A stretch of 37,057 bases of DNA from assembly GCF_001720135.1 (NCBI RefSeq), contig NZ_MCRJ01000026.1:1-37057 (forward strand), read 5' to 3'. The stretch comes from Methylobrevis pamukkalensis (GTDB lineage Bacteria; Pseudomonadota; Alphaproteobacteria; Rhizobiales; Pleomorphomonadaceae). A program made the position numbers and the translations under genes. The first letter of the stretch is position 1, and every line of letters begins with the position of its first letter. Under the pieces are notes generated by a model that searched no databases, had not been told where the DNA came from, and saw nothing but the letters and a program-made list of their open reading frames with translations. Shown piece after piece: positions 24,911 through 34,941 of this stretch.

Positions 24911-26195
24911 CGTCGACATCGACACGCCGCACCTCTGGCGCCAGACCGCGCGGGCGATCCCGGCAACCCGCCCGGCGCTGGCCGGCGAGGTGACGGCGGA
25001 TGTGGCGATCGTCGGTGGCGGCTTCAGCGCCCTCTCCTCTGCGATCGCCGCCTCCGAGGCAGGGCTGAAGGTCGCCGTTCTGGAGCGCGACTACATCGGC
25101 TCCGGCGCCTCGGGGCGCAACAACGGCCTGGTGCTCTCCCATCACTCCAAGGCGACGACCGGCGAGGTCGAGGGCGTGCTCGGCCAGACGCGCGGGGCCG
25201 CCTACAATGGCCTCGTCGCCGGGGCGCCGGGCGTCGTCTTCGACCTCGTCGACCGCTACGGCATCGACTGCGACCTCGTCCGCGAGGGCTGGATCCAGCC
25301 GGCGCATTCGGAGAAGACCACGGCGCGCGCCCGCGCCTTCCACGACGGCTGGAAGGCGTTCGGCGCCGAGGTCGAGTGGCTGGACCGCGCGGCCGTCACC
25401 GCGCGCCTTGGCGCGCCGGGCTACGTTGCCGGCTGGTGGACGAAGAACGCCGGCCACATCAATCCCTTCGCCCTCGTGCAGGGCTATGCCCGCGCCGCCG
25501 AAAGCCTCGGCGCCGTGGTGTTCGAAGGCTCCGGTGTCACCGCGATCCGCCCCGAGGGCACGCGCTGGCGGGTGGACACGGCCGGCGGGTCTGTCGTGGC
25601 CCGCGAGGTCGTGGTGGCCACCAACGCGCTGACGGGCGCCTTCTGGCCGAAGCTTCAGGAGGCGATGATCCCGGTCAAGGTGTTCCAGGCCGCGACCGCG
25701 CCCGTGCCGCCGGATCTGCGCGAGACGATCCTCGTCGGCAATCCGGCCGTCTCCGACATGCGCCGCGACATCCGCGCCTTCCACTATGACGCCGCCGGCC
25801 GGATCGTCACCGGCGGCACCCACACGCTGTGGCACGACGCGGCCCGCCGCGGCATGGCCAGGACCGCGCCGATGGTCGCCGAGACCTTCCCGGCCCTCAG
25901 GGGCATCGGCATGGAGCACTACTGGGAGGGCATCCTCGCCGTGGTGCCGGACCGTCTGCCGCGCCTGATGCGGCTGGCGCCGGGCGTCACCTTCCTCGGC
26001 GTCTATTCGGGACGCGGCGTCGCGCTGTCCACCGCCCTCGGCCGCACCTTCGGCGCCTTCCTTGCCGGCAACCGCGACGAGGCCGGCCTGCCGGTGCCGC
26101 TGACCGACCTGCGCGTCGTGCCGAGCCACGGCATCGCGGTCCGGGTCGCCAGCTACATCCACCCGCTGCACCGCCTGCAGGATCGCCTGCCGTAG
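24903..26195 (+). CDS. FAD-dependent amine/D-amino acid oxidase-family oxidoreductase
   Basis: This 430-residue DAO-family flavoprotein has DVAIVGGGFSALSSAIAASE at 33-52 and the second FAD contact YIGSGASGRNNGLVLS near 64-79, the SGRNGG-type motif of gamma-glutamylputrescine oxidase (PuuB) and sarcosine/glycine oxidase relatives. The C-terminal half has GIGMEHYWEGILAVVPDRLP and TFLGVYSGRGVALSTALG, as in PuuB-like enzymes. It would oxidise a C-N bond with FAD, producing an aldehyde or oxo acid plus amine or ammonia. It is translationally coupled to the importer, so the imported compound or an early derivative is its likely substrate. The gene is intact. Confidence 0.87.
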   Translation: MRNVDIDTPHLWRQTARAIPATRPALAGEVTADVAIVGGGFSALSSAIAASEAGLKVAVLERDYIGSGASGRNNGLVLSHHSKATTGEVEGVLGQTRGAAYNGLVAGAPGVVFDLVDRYGIDCDLVREGWIQPAHSEKTTARARAFHDGWKAFGAEVEWLDRAAVTARLGAPGYVAGWWTKNAGHINPFALVQGYARAAESLGAVVFEGSGVTAIRPEGTRWRVDTAGGSVVAREVVVATNALTGAFWPKLQEAMIPVKVFQAATAPVPPDLRETILVGNPAVSDMRRDIRAFHYDAAGRIVTGGTHTLWHDAARRGMARTAPMVAETFPALRGIGMEHYWEGILAVVPDRLPRLMRLAPGVTFLGVYSGRGVALSTALGRTFGAFLAGNRDEAGLPVPLTDLRVVPSHGIAVRVASYIHPLHRLQDRLP

Positions 26196-26217
26196 CAGCC
26201 TTCCGGAGGACACGACG

Positions 26218-26759
26218 ATGACCGACGCCGCCCCAGAGACGCCCGCCCCAGCAACCCATGCAGTCGGGGACTTCCTGATCCTCGGCCCGGACGAGGGCGA
26301 GAACCACTGGCAGCCGGTGCCGGCCAACGGTCACATCTCGGTCCGCGTCGCGCCGAAGCTCGTCAACATGGAGCATCCCGTCGGCCTCGGCACCCAGACG
26401 GTGCGCCCGGCTGCTACGTCCGCGAACATGCCCATGACCGCAACGAGGAGGTGATCCACGTCATCTCCGGAACCGGCAAGGCGGTGATCGACGGCACGGA
26501 GCACCGCATGGTGCCGGGCACGACGATCTTCCTCGGCAAGAACCGGGTGCACATGTTCATCAACGACGGCGAGGTGGACCTTCACTGGGTCTGGCTGATC
26601 GTGCCCAACGGGCTGGAAGACTTCTTCGAGGCGATCGGCCGGCCGAAGTCGCCTGGCGAGCCGGCGCCCGCGCCCTTCGCCCGCCCGGCCGACGTGCTGG
26701 AGATCGAGCGGCGCACCGTGTTCGCCGCCCCGCCGGCCGGAGGCGGGCGCAAGCCCTGA
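26218..26759 (+). CDS. Cupin-domain protein (one apparent frameshift)
   Basis: The single cupin barrel has motif 1 PGCYVREHAHDRNEEVIHVI (two His and a Glu, the usual metal ligands) and motif 2 PGTTIFLGKNRVHMFINDG. It is flanked by a ~45-residue N-terminal extension and a Pro/Ala-rich tail. The frame breaks in the C run at 26406-26408; one extra C joins GLGTQTVR to PGCYVREHAHD and gives 180 residues. GGAGG lies 9 nt before the ATG. It follows the oxidase by 22 bp. Cupins in catabolic operons serve as isomerases, dioxygenases or binding proteins; which one this is cannot be told. Confidence 0.8.
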
Positions 26760-26766
26760 CATCCAA

Positions 26767-27561
26767 ATGCGGATCGCGGTGCGCGACGGGATCGTCCTGC
26801 ATGTGGAGAGCGACGGCGACGGGCCGGCGCTGGTGCTCGCCGCCGGGCTTGGCGGATCGGCGGCCTTCTGGGATCCGCTGGTGCCGCGGCTGGCGTCGCG
26901 GTTCCGGCTGATCCGCTTCGACCATCGCGGCGTCGGCCGCAGCGACCGGCCCGCGACGGGCCATTCGATCGCCCGGCTGTCCGCCGACGTCACCGACATT
27001 CTCGACGCGCTGGGCATCGACCGGGCCGATTTCGTGGGTCACTCCACGGGCGGCGCGATCGGGCAGGAACTGGCGCTCACCGCGCCGGATCGCCTCCGCC
27101 GGCTCGTGCTGTCGGGAACCTGGGCGCGGGCCGACGCCCGCTTCCGCCTGCTGTTCGAAACCCGCATCGCGGTGCTGGAGGCGCTCGGCCCCCGCGCCCA
27201 TCAGGGCCTCGCCCTGCTGCTGGGCAGCGGCGCCGATTGGTCGCCCGCACGGGAGGCCGAGGTCGCCGGTGCGCTCGACATCGCCGACAGCATGGCGCCG
27301 CTTGATGCCGCAATCCTCGGCCAGCGGATGCGGATGCTGCTCGATTTCGACCGGCTGGACGACCTGCCGACGGTCTCCATGCCGACGCTGGTCGTCTCGG
27401 CCGAGGACGACATGATCGTCTCGGCCGTGCAGGGCAGGGCAATCGCCGACGCGATTCCCGGGGCGCGCTTCGCGCTGCAGGCCGGTGGCCATTTCTTCCC
27501 GCGCGTCGATCCGCATGGGTTTTGCTGGCTCGTGACGGCCTTTCTGGAGGAGCACCCGTGA
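26767..27561 (+). CDS. Alpha/beta hydrolase (enol-lactonase/RutD-like)
   Basis: This 264-residue alpha/beta hydrolase has the oxyanion-hole segment LVLAAGLGGSAAFWDP, FDHRGVGRSDRPATGHS, the nucleophile elbow GHSTGG (Ser93), an acid in LVVSAEDDMIV, and the final histidine in QAGGHFFPRVDP. The overall pattern is closest to 3-oxoadipate enol-lactonase and RutD-type carbamate hydrolases. It begins 7 bp after the cupin gene with a weak ribosome site, so coupling is likely. Its stop overlaps the GTG start of the dehydrogenase (GTGA). An amide, lactone or carbamate in the pathway is a plausible substrate. Confidence 0.85.
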   Translation: MRIAVRDGIVLHVESDGDGPALVLAAGLGGSAAFWDPLVPRLASRFRLIRFDHRGVGRSDRPATGHSIARLSADVTDILDALGIDRADFVGHSTGGAIGQELALTAPDRLRRLVLSGTWARADARFRLLFETRIAVLEALGPRAHQGLALLLGSGADWSPAREAEVAGALDIADSMAPLDAAILGQRMRMLLDFDRLDDLPTVSMPTLVVSAEDDMIVSAVQGRAIADAIPGARFALQAGGHFFPRVDPHGFCWLVTAFLEEHP

Positions 27562-28352
27562 GCGGCGTTGCGCTGATCGGCTTCGGCGCCATCGGCCGGG
27601 CGCTGGCCATTGCGCTCACTGGTGACACCGCCATCTCGATGGCCGGCGTGTTGCTCAGGACCGGATCGGACAGCCGCGATCAGGTGCCGGGCGGGCTGCC
27701 CGTCGTCGAGGACACGGCCGGCCTGATCGCGCTGGCGCCCTCGGTGGTGATCGAATGCGCGGGCCATGCGGCGGCGACGCTCCACGTGCCGGATGTGCTC
27801 CGGGCCGGCATCGACGTGATCCTTGCCTCGTCTGGCGTGCTCGCCGACCCGCAGGCCGCCGCCGAGTTCGAGGACGCAGCCCGGGCCGGCGGCGCCCGCC
27901 TCATCCTCACACCCGGCGCGGTCGGCGGTCTCGACGTTCTGGCCGCCGCCCGCCTCGGCGGACTCGACCGGGTCGTCTACACCGGCGTCAAACCGCCCGC
28001 CGCCTGGCGCGGCACGCCGGCGGAAAGCCTCGTCGATCTCGACCGACTCACGAATGCGCACGAGATCTTCCGCGGCTCGGCGCGGATGGCGGCCGCGACC
28101 TATCCGAAGAACGCCAACGTCGCAGCCTCGGTCGCGCTCGCCGGCCTCGGCTTCGAGGCGACCGAGGTTCGCCTCGTCGCCAATCCCGCCACCACCACCA
28201 ACCGCCACCGCATCGAGGCCTCCGGCCGCTTCGGCCGTTTCGCGATCGACCTCGACAACGCGCCACTGCCCGGCAACCCGAAGTCGTCGGCGCTGACGGC
28301 GCTGGCGATCGAACGCCTGGTGCGGACGCGCTTTGCGGCGGTGGTCGTCTGA
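27558..28352 (+). CDS. Aspartate dehydrogenase-like NAD(P)-dependent enzyme
   Basis: This 264-residue protein matches the L-aspartate dehydrogenase (NadX-like) layout. It has an N-terminal Rossmann fold with VALIGFGAIGRALAIAL, VVIECAGHAAATLHVPDVL, LILTPGAVGGLDVLAAARLG, and a C-terminal domain with AMAA-like ATYPKNANVAASVALAGLGF. Family members oxidatively deaminate L-aspartate or reductively aminate oxaloacetate; some paralogues use other amino acids. The start is GTG 27558 after GGAGG, overlapping the hydrolase stop. It ends the importer operon, just before a strong terminator. No nadA/nadC genes are nearby, so a catabolic role is more likely than NAD synthesis. Confidence 0.85.
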   Translation: MSGVALIGFGAIGRALAIALTGDTAISMAGVLLRTGSDSRDQVPGGLPVVEDTAGLIALAPSVVIECAGHAAATLHVPDVLRAGIDVILASSGVLADPQAAAEFEDAARAGGARLILTPGAVGGLDVLAAARLGGLDRVVYTGVKPPAAWRGTPAESLVDLDRLTNAHEIFRGSARMAAATYPKNANVAASVALAGLGFEATEVRLVANPATTTNRHRIEASGRFGRFAIDLDNAPLPGNPKSSALTALAIERLVRTRFAAVVV

Positions 28353-28375
28353 AGGCTCACCGCCCGGCGAATGGA

Positions 28376-28408
28376 AAAGGCCCGGCAGGTGCTTCCCGCC
28401 GGGCCTTT
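28376..28408 (+). terminator. Intrinsic terminator of the importer/catabolic operon
   Basis: An 11-bp perfect stem (AAAGGCCCGGC at 28376-28386, GCCGGGCCTTT at 28398-28408) with an 11-nt loop lies 23 bp after the aspartate dehydrogenase stop. The A-tract before and T-tract within the stem let it act in either direction. Confidence 0.85.
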
Positions 28409-28477
28409 CGTGTCTTGTGACCGTGATCCGGCACTGAGCGCCTCGACCCCCGCAATCGCCGAACTCACCTCTTCAGG

Positions 28478-28592
28478 TGTCATCCCCGGCGAGCGAAGCG
28501 AGGGAAGGGGATCCAGAAATCAAACATGAATTCAATAGGTTACCTCTGGATTCCCTTCCCCGCGGCGCTGCGCGCCACGGCCGGGAATGACA
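28478..28592. repeat. Inverted repeat element between convergent genes (second type)
   Basis: The arms 28478-28517 and 28545-28592 pair at both ends. TGTCATCCCCGGC matches GCCGGGAATGACA with one mismatch, and AGGGAAGGGGATCCAGA pairs with TCTGGATTCCCTTCCCC. The central part is GC-rich and gapped. Its TGTCATCCC termini and ATCCAG core differ from the element at 1075-1215 and recall another common rhizobial multicopy palindrome. Confidence 0.7.
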
Positions 28593-28614
28593 ACCAACCA
28601 GATGCCTGACCGGC

Positions 28615-29265
28615 TCAGCCGTTGGTCATGGCCAGCCGGCGGTCGACGTAGTCGCCGCAATAGTCGATCAGCTCCTCGATCCGGTCGTCGAAGAAGTGGT
28701 TGGCGCCGGCCATCGTCTTCTGTTCGATGACGATGCCCTTCTGCGTCTTCAGCTTGTCGACGAGGGTCTGCACGTCCTTCATCGGCGCGACCTTGTCGGC
28801 GTCCCCGTGGATGATCAGGCCCGAGGACGGGCAGGGGGCGAGGAACGAGAAGTCGTGGAGATTGGCCGGCGGGGCGACCGAGATGAAGCCCTCGATCTCC
28901 GGCCGGCGCATCAGCAGCTGCATGCCGATCCAGGCGCCGAAGGAGAAGCCCGCCACCCAGCAGGAGCGCGCATCCGGATGGATGGTCTGCACCCAGTCGA
29001 GCGCCGAGGCCGCATCGGACAGCTCGCCGGCGCCGTGGTCGAAGGCGCCCTGGCTGCGGCCGACGCCGCGGAAATTGAAGCGCAGCACGGCAAAGCCGCG
29101 TGCCTTGAACATGTAGAACAGCTGATAGGCGATCGCGTTGTTCATCGTGCCCCCGAACTGGGGATGCGGATGAAGGATCATGGCGATCGGGGCGTTGCGT
29201 TCCTTGGCCGACTGGAAACGGCCCTCGATCCGACCGGCGGGACCGTTGAAAATCACTTCGGGCAT
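28615..29265 (-). CDS. Alpha/beta hydrolase (dienelactone-hydrolase-like, upstream of suf)
   Basis: This 216-residue hydrolase begins MPEVIFNGPAGRIEGRF and has LHPHPQFGGTMNNAIAYQL, RFNFRGVGRSQGAFDHGAGE, the nucleophile elbow AGFSFGAWIG (Ser108), HGDADKVAP (acid) and AGANHFFDDR (histidine). The HPHPxxGGTMNN motif is typical of a conserved alphaproteobacterial family often found next to the suf operon; its substrate is not established. The ATG at 29265 is the only one near the domain start. It is divergent from the suf operon across 332 bp and convergent with the importer operon. The gene is intact. Confidence 0.85.
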   Translation of the reverse strand: MPEVIFNGPAGRIEGRFQSAKERNAPIAMILHPHPQFGGTMNNAIAYQLFYMFKARGFAVLRFNFRGVGRSQGAFDHGAGELSDAASALDWVQTIHPDARSCWVAGFSFGAWIGMQLLMRRPEIEGFISVAPPANLHDFSFLAPCPSSGLIIHGDADKVAPMKDVQTLVDKLKTQKGIVIEQKTMAGANHFFDDRIEELIDYCGDYVDRRLAMTNG

Positions 29266-29332
29266 GGGGCTGAGTCTACCTTGTCACTCGCTCTCGCGGC
29301 AGCCCTGCTCCCGGGAACTACGTAGTCTCACC

Positions 29333-29361
29333 TTGACTCGAAGCCCCGTGCTGCCTACAAG
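29333..29361 (+). promoter_or_regulatory. Putative suf operon promoter
   Basis: TTGACT (29333-29338) and TACAAG (29356-29361) are separated by 17 bp, close to the sigma70 consensus. Transcription would start near 29368, inside the iron control element, leaving a leader of roughly 230 nt. Confidence 0.6.
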
Positions 29362-29364
29362 ATT

Positions 29365-29381
29365 TTTAGAATAATTCGAAA
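29365..29381 (+). promoter_or_regulatory. Iron control element (putative Irr box) at the suf promoter
   Basis: TTTAGAATAATTCGAAA is a 7-3-7 inverted repeat with one mismatch. It agrees closely with the ICE motif bound by the Fur-family regulator Irr in Rhizobiales and Rhodobacterales. It begins 3 bp after the -10 box, over the likely start site, a position where Irr is known to repress iron-consuming genes during iron limitation. Binding here is inferred, not shown. Confidence 0.65.
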
Positions 29382-29597
29382 CTGGAAGCCTTCGCACCAA
29401 GGGGCGAGGGTCGTTCGGTTTCGCTCCGGCTCTCATCGCTGGTCCGCGACATGGCGTCTCCGGCGTGCCGGCGTCAAGAAAAATCCGACATCCGTTCGGG
29501 TGAATTCGAGCGCCGTTCATTCGTCGGGCGAAAGTAGCTTGATTTCGCCCGGTTCCGTTGCCGGACGCTCTCGGCGAACGATCGGAGGACTGGAAGG

Positions 29598-30809
29598 GTG
29601 ACGGTGGCCGAACGCATCTATCTCGATCACAACGCCGGCGCGCCGCTGCTCGATGCAGCCCGCGACGCGATGATCGATGCGCTCGCGCACCCGGGCAACG
29701 CCTCCTCCGTCCATGGCGAGGGCCGCGAATCGCGCCGCCGGATCGAAACCGCCCGCCGCGCCGTCGCCGACCTCGTGGGCGCTTCGCCGCGCGCCGTGAC
29801 CTTCACCTCCGGCGGCACCGAAGCCGCCGTGACGGTGCTCACCCCCCAGTGGTTCCTCAACGGTCGCCCGCTGCACCTCGACCGCCTGCTGGTCTCGGCC
29901 ATCGAGCATCCCTGCGTCCTGAAGGGCGGCCGGTTTCCCGCCGACCGCATCGAGATCCTGCCGGTGGATGCCGACGGTCTCGTCGATCTTGAGGCGCTGG
30001 ACCGGCGCCTTGCCGATCTCGCCGCCGCCGGCGAGCGGCCGCTGGTGTCGGTGATGCTCGCCAACAACGAGACCGGCGTGATCCAGCCGATCGCCCAGAT
30101 CGCGCGCCGCGTCCACGCCGTCTCGGGCCTTCTTCACAGCGACGCCGTGCAGGCCGCCGGCCGCATGGCGATCGATCTCGCCACCCTCGGCGCCGACGTG
30201 ATCACCCTGTCGGCCCACAAGATCGGCGGCCCGCAGCGCGGGTGCGGTCGTGCGGGCGAGCGACATGCTGTCCTTCACCCCGCTCGTCACCGGCGGCGGG
30301 CAGGAGGGGCATGGCCGCTCGGGGACGGAGAATGTCGCGGCGATCGCCGGCTTCGGCGCTGCAGCCCGGGTGGCGCTGGCTTGCATGGGCGACTGGCGCC
30401 GCGTCGAGCATCTGCGTGACCGGCTTCAGGCCGGCATGCTCGCGGCGGCGCCGGCCTCAAGGGTCGTCTCGGCCGGCGCCCCGCGCCTCGCCAACACCCT
30501 CTGCCTTGCCGTTCCCGGACTCGATGCCGAGATGACGGTGATCGCCCTTGATCTTGCGGGAATAGCTGTTTCGTCGGGGTCCGCCTGCTCGTCGGGCAAG
30601 GTGGGACCCTCCCATGTCCTTGCCGGGATGGGCCTCGATGCCGATATGGCAAGGAGAGTCTGCGCGTGAGCCTCGGGCTCCAGACGCGCGACGACGAGAT
30701 CGAGCGCCTGCTTTCCGAATGGCGGCGCCTGTCCGCCGATCTGCCTTCCCGAGTTTTGCCGGCCGTATGTCCGGCGGAGGAACCGACTGGCGGCGCCCGC
30801 GCCGCGTGA
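29598..30809 (+). CDS. Cysteine desulfurase, IscS/NifS class (two apparent frameshifts)
   Basis: This PLP enzyme takes sulfur from cysteine for Fe-S assembly. It has IYLDHNAGAPLLDAARDAM at the start, VMLANNETGVIQPIAQI, HSDAVQAAGRMAID, the PLP lysine in LSAHKIGGPQ, GGGQEGHGRSGTENVAAIAG, and the catalytic cysteine loop SSGSACSSGKVGPSHVL. The frame breaks twice. Near 30236, two bases (GG) seem lost, since HKIGGPQ should continue GAGAVVRASD. Near 30651, one G is lost, since DADMAR should continue ESLRVSLGLQT. Restored, it has 404 residues. The start is GTG 29598 after GGAGG. It is the first suf-operon gene and is distinct from the SufS encoded later. Confidence 0.88.
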
Positions 30810-30865
30810 CCACAGACCTGATCAAATCCCGCGGTCCTTGAAACCGCCCCGGATGGAGTAACAAG

Positions 30866-32376
<1,511 letters not shown>

Positions 32377-32377
<1 letters not shown>

Positions 32378-32598
32378 TGAACGAGAAGGTCGAGCACCTG
32401 ATCCTCGAACATCTGCGGGCGATGCGGGCCGACATGGCCCGCATGTCCGACCGGATGGACACGATGGCCGCCGAGATGACCGCCCTGCGGCATCATCTCG
32501 CGGGGGTCGTGTCGCTGCAGGATCACGACCACGTCGACATTGCGGCGATGAAGGTCAGGCTCGATCGCATCGAGACACGGCTGGACCTGGTCGACTGA
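32377..32598 (+). CDS. Small coiled-coil protein inside the suf operon
   Basis: This 73-residue protein is almost wholly alpha-helical with heptad-like spacing of Leu, Met and Ile ([54 protein letters not shown]). It lacks signal peptide, membrane segment and cysteines. Its ATG overlaps the SufB stop (TGATG), so it is co-translated with SufB. Similar short helical proteins occur singly in many alphaproteobacteria without known function. Presence between sufB and sufC is not part of the standard operon; it may be a later insertion, as a palindromic repeat follows it directly. Confidence 0.7.
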
Positions 32599-32635
32599 GA
32601 CGGATGCGGGGCGTGGGCGGCAGTGTCGTCCACCT

Positions 32636-32741
32636 CGTCATGGTCCGCAAAGGCGGAGCATCCACGAATTCCCTCTCTCGATCACCGGTTCGGCCACAGC
32701 AAGCAAACGTCGAGGATGGTCCGCCTGCGCGGACCATGACG
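32636..32741. repeat. Inverted repeat element between the small gene and sufC (third type)
   Basis: The arms 32636-32667 and 32708-32741 are inverted copies over about 32 bp with a few mismatches. The outer CGTCATGGTCCGC pairs perfectly with GCGGACCATGACG. The inner GGCGGAGCATCCACGA pairs with TCGAGGATGGTCCGCC with a few mismatches. This TCATGGTCCGC-type palindrome is typical of multicopy intergenic elements in rhizobia. It lies within the suf transcript and could affect expression ratios or mRNA stability. Confidence 0.75.
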
Positions 32742-32806
32742 ATGAAACGAAATGCACAAGCCCGTCTCCGCCGCGCGCGTCGAGACCACTGAACGGAAAG
32801 AAGACC

Positions 32807-33564
32807 ATGCTCGAGATCAAGAACCTGCATGCCCGCATCGCCGAAGACGGCACCGAGATCCTGAAGGGCGTCGACCTCGTCGTGAAGCCCGGCGAGGTCC
32901 ATGCCATCATGGGCCCGAACGGCTCCGGCAAGTCGACCCTGTCCTATGTCCTGTCGGGCAAGGACGACTATGAGGTCACCGAAGGCGACATCCTGTTCAA
33001 CGGCGAGTCGATCCTGGAGATGGGGCCGGACGAGCGCGCGGCGGCGGGCTTCTTCCTCGCCTTCCAGTATCCGATCGAGATCCCGGGCGTCGCCACCATG
33101 ACCTTCCTGAAGGCGGCCCTCAACGCCCAGCGCAAGGCGCGCGGCGAGGGCGAGATCTCGACGCCGGACTTCATGCGCCTCGTCAAGGAGACCTCGGGCC
33201 GGCTCAACATCTCGCCCGAGATGCTGAAGCGCCCGCTCAACGTCGGCTTTTCCGGCGGTGAGAAGAAGCGCAACGAGATCATGCAGATGGCGCTGCTCCA
33301 GCCCCAGCTCTGCATCCTCGACGAGACCGATTCCGGTCTCGACATCGACGCGCTGAAGGTGGTCTCGGACGGCGTGAACGCCCTGCGGTCGCCGGAGCGC
33401 TCCTTCATCGTCATCACCCACTACCAGCGCCTGCTCGATCACATCGTGCCGGACGTGGTGCATGTGCTGTCCAAGGGCCGCATCGTGAAGACCGGCGGGC
33501 CGGAACTCGCCCTCGAGCTCGAGAAGAACGGCTACGCGACTTCGTCGACGCCGAAGCCGCGTGA
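32807..33564 (+). CDS. sufC: Fe-S cluster assembly ATPase SufC (apparent frameshift at the 3' end)
   Basis: SufC is the ABC-type ATPase of the SufBCD scaffold. It shows Walker [11 protein letters not shown] (35-44), [19 protein letters not shown] (Q-loop), signature [19 protein letters not shown], Walker [18 protein letters not shown] and [10 protein letters not shown] with the switch histidine. As read, the frame runs into nonsense over sufD. One G seems lost near 33538: [12 protein letters not shown] should read [10 protein letters not shown] with a stop at 33562-33564. Restored length is 252, the family norm. An in-frame fusion or real truncation is unlikely because Suf is normally essential in rhizobia lacking a complete Isc system. 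Confidence 0.93.
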
Positions 33565-33572
33565 GGGATGTC

Positions 33573-34859
33573 ATGAACGCCGAACCGATCCGCATGCGCA
33601 CGGCCGCCGAGGAGGGCTTTTCCAGCCTCTTCGACGCCAGCCTCGATACGCTTCCCGGCACCGATGCCGTCAAGGACGCGCGCCGCCAGGCGATCGCCCT
33701 CGTCAAGGGCGACGGACTTCCGCACCGCCGCGTCGAGGCCTTCCACTACACCGACCTTCGGGCGCTGATCCGCTCGGTGCCGCCGCTCGCCCACATGGCG
33801 GAGAACGCGGTCGCCGCGCCGCTGGCCGGCCGCGGCATCCTCGCCGGCTTCACCAACGGCCGCCTGACACGCGTGCCGGAGACCGCCGAAGGCGTGTCCT
33901 TCGTCAGCCTCACCGAGACCATGGCGATGGCGACGGACTTCGCCGGGCCGGACGTCGCCGGGCTTGCGGATACGGTTGTCGCCCTCAACGCGGCCTTCGT
34001 GACCGACGGCGCCCGCTTCGTCATCTCGGCGACGGCGGCCGAGGACACGGTGATCGAACTTCAGTCCGTCACCGTCGACGCCAGCCAGACCCACCTTGCC
34101 CACCGGGTGATCGTGGAGCCGGGCGCCAGCGTGACGATCGTCGACCGCCAGAGCGGCCCGTCGCTCTGCGACTACCTGTCGACCGGATCGCTGGAGATCG
34201 ACGTCGGTGCCGGTGCGTCCGTCACCCTCGTGCGCCTTCAGGAAGAGGGCGACACGGCCACCCGCCTCGACCGCCTGGCGGTGACGATCGGCGAGGGCGC
34301 GAAATTCGCGCTCCATTCCGTCGCGGTCGGCGCAAAGCTGTGGCGCAGCGAGATCCGCGTCACCATCACCGGCGACGACGTGGAAGCGATGCTCCACGGC
34401 GCCAGCCTGCTCAAGGAGCGCCAGCACGGCGACGTCACGCTGTTCGTCGACCACGGGTCGCTGCGCAGCACCTCGAAGGAGACCTTCAAGGCGGTGGCGA
34501 CCGACGAGGCGCGGGCGGTGTTCCAGGGCAAGATCCTGGTGCGTCCCGGCGCGCAGAAGACCGACGGCAAGATGATGTCGAACGGGCTGCTGCTGTCGGA
34601 GAAGGCCGATTTCCTGACCAAGCCGGAACTGGAAATCTTCGCCGACGACGTCGCCTGCGGCCACGGCGCCACCTGCGGCGACATCGACGAGACGCACCTG
34701 TTCTACCTCATGGCCCGCGGCATCCCGCGCCTTCAGGCCGAGCAGCTGCTGGTCGCCGCCTTCGTGGAAGAGGTGTTCGACGATGTCGCTGACGAGACGC
34801 TGAAGGCCGCGCTGGAAGCGCGGGTCGATGCGTGGCTTCGGGCGCGCGCCAACGCGTAA
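33573..34859 (+). CDS. sufD: Fe-S cluster assembly scaffold subunit SufD
   Basis: This 428-residue SufD is the partner of SufB in SufBC2D. It contains the right-handed beta-helix typical of the family, with [59 protein letters not shown] and [19 protein letters not shown]; the His of CGHG corresponds to E. coli SufD His360. The C-terminus [19 protein letters not shown] is normal. I prefer ATG 33573, with GAGGG 5-9 nt upstream. A GTG at 33561 overlapping the corrected sufC stop is possible and would add four residues. The reading frame is intact. Confidence 0.93.
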   Translation: MNAEPIRMRTAAEEGFSSLFDASLDTLPGTDAVKDARRQAIALVKGDGLPHRRVEAFHYTDLRALIRSVPPLAHMAENAVAAPLAGRGILAGFTNGRLTRVPETAEGVSFVSLTETMAMATDFAGPDVAGLADTVVALNAAFVTDGARFVISATAAEDTVIELQSVTVDASQTHLAHRVIVEPGASVTIVDRQSGPSLCDYLSTGSLEIDVGAGASVTLVRLQEEGDTATRLDRLAVTIGEGAKFALHSVAVGAKLWRSEIRVTITGDDVEAMLHGASLLKERQHGDVTLFVDHGSLRSTSKETFKAVATDEARAVFQGKILVRPGAQKTDGKMMSNGLLLSEKADFLTKPELEIFADDVACGHGATCGDIDETHLFYLMARGIPRLQAEQLLVAAFVEEVFDDVADETLKAALEARVDAWLRARANA

Positions 34860-34941
34860 GGGGTGCGTTCGGGGGGAAGGCTCTGCCGGGAGACCCTGGC
34901 GGCCTCCCGCCGGCAGACCGTGACTTGGAAAGACCGAAACC

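Larger units (their letters stand above)
29266..29597. other. Divergent regulatory region and long suf leader, no gene supported
   Basis: These 332 bp separate the hydrolase gene and suf operon. They hold a 10-bp palindrome ACTACGTAGT (29317-29326), the putative suf promoter (29333-29361), the iron control element (29365-29381), and a leader hairpin with 8-bp arms GGGCGAAA (29526-29533) and TTTCGCCC (29543-29550) shortly before the GGAGG of the first suf gene. The hairpin has no U-run, so it is not a standard terminator. No iscR gene is present here. Confidence 0.6.

Noticed and set aside
29526-29550. Hairpin in the suf leader as an attenuator or terminator
   Set aside because: The 8-bp stem is sound but is not followed by a T-run, and no alternative pairing was evident.
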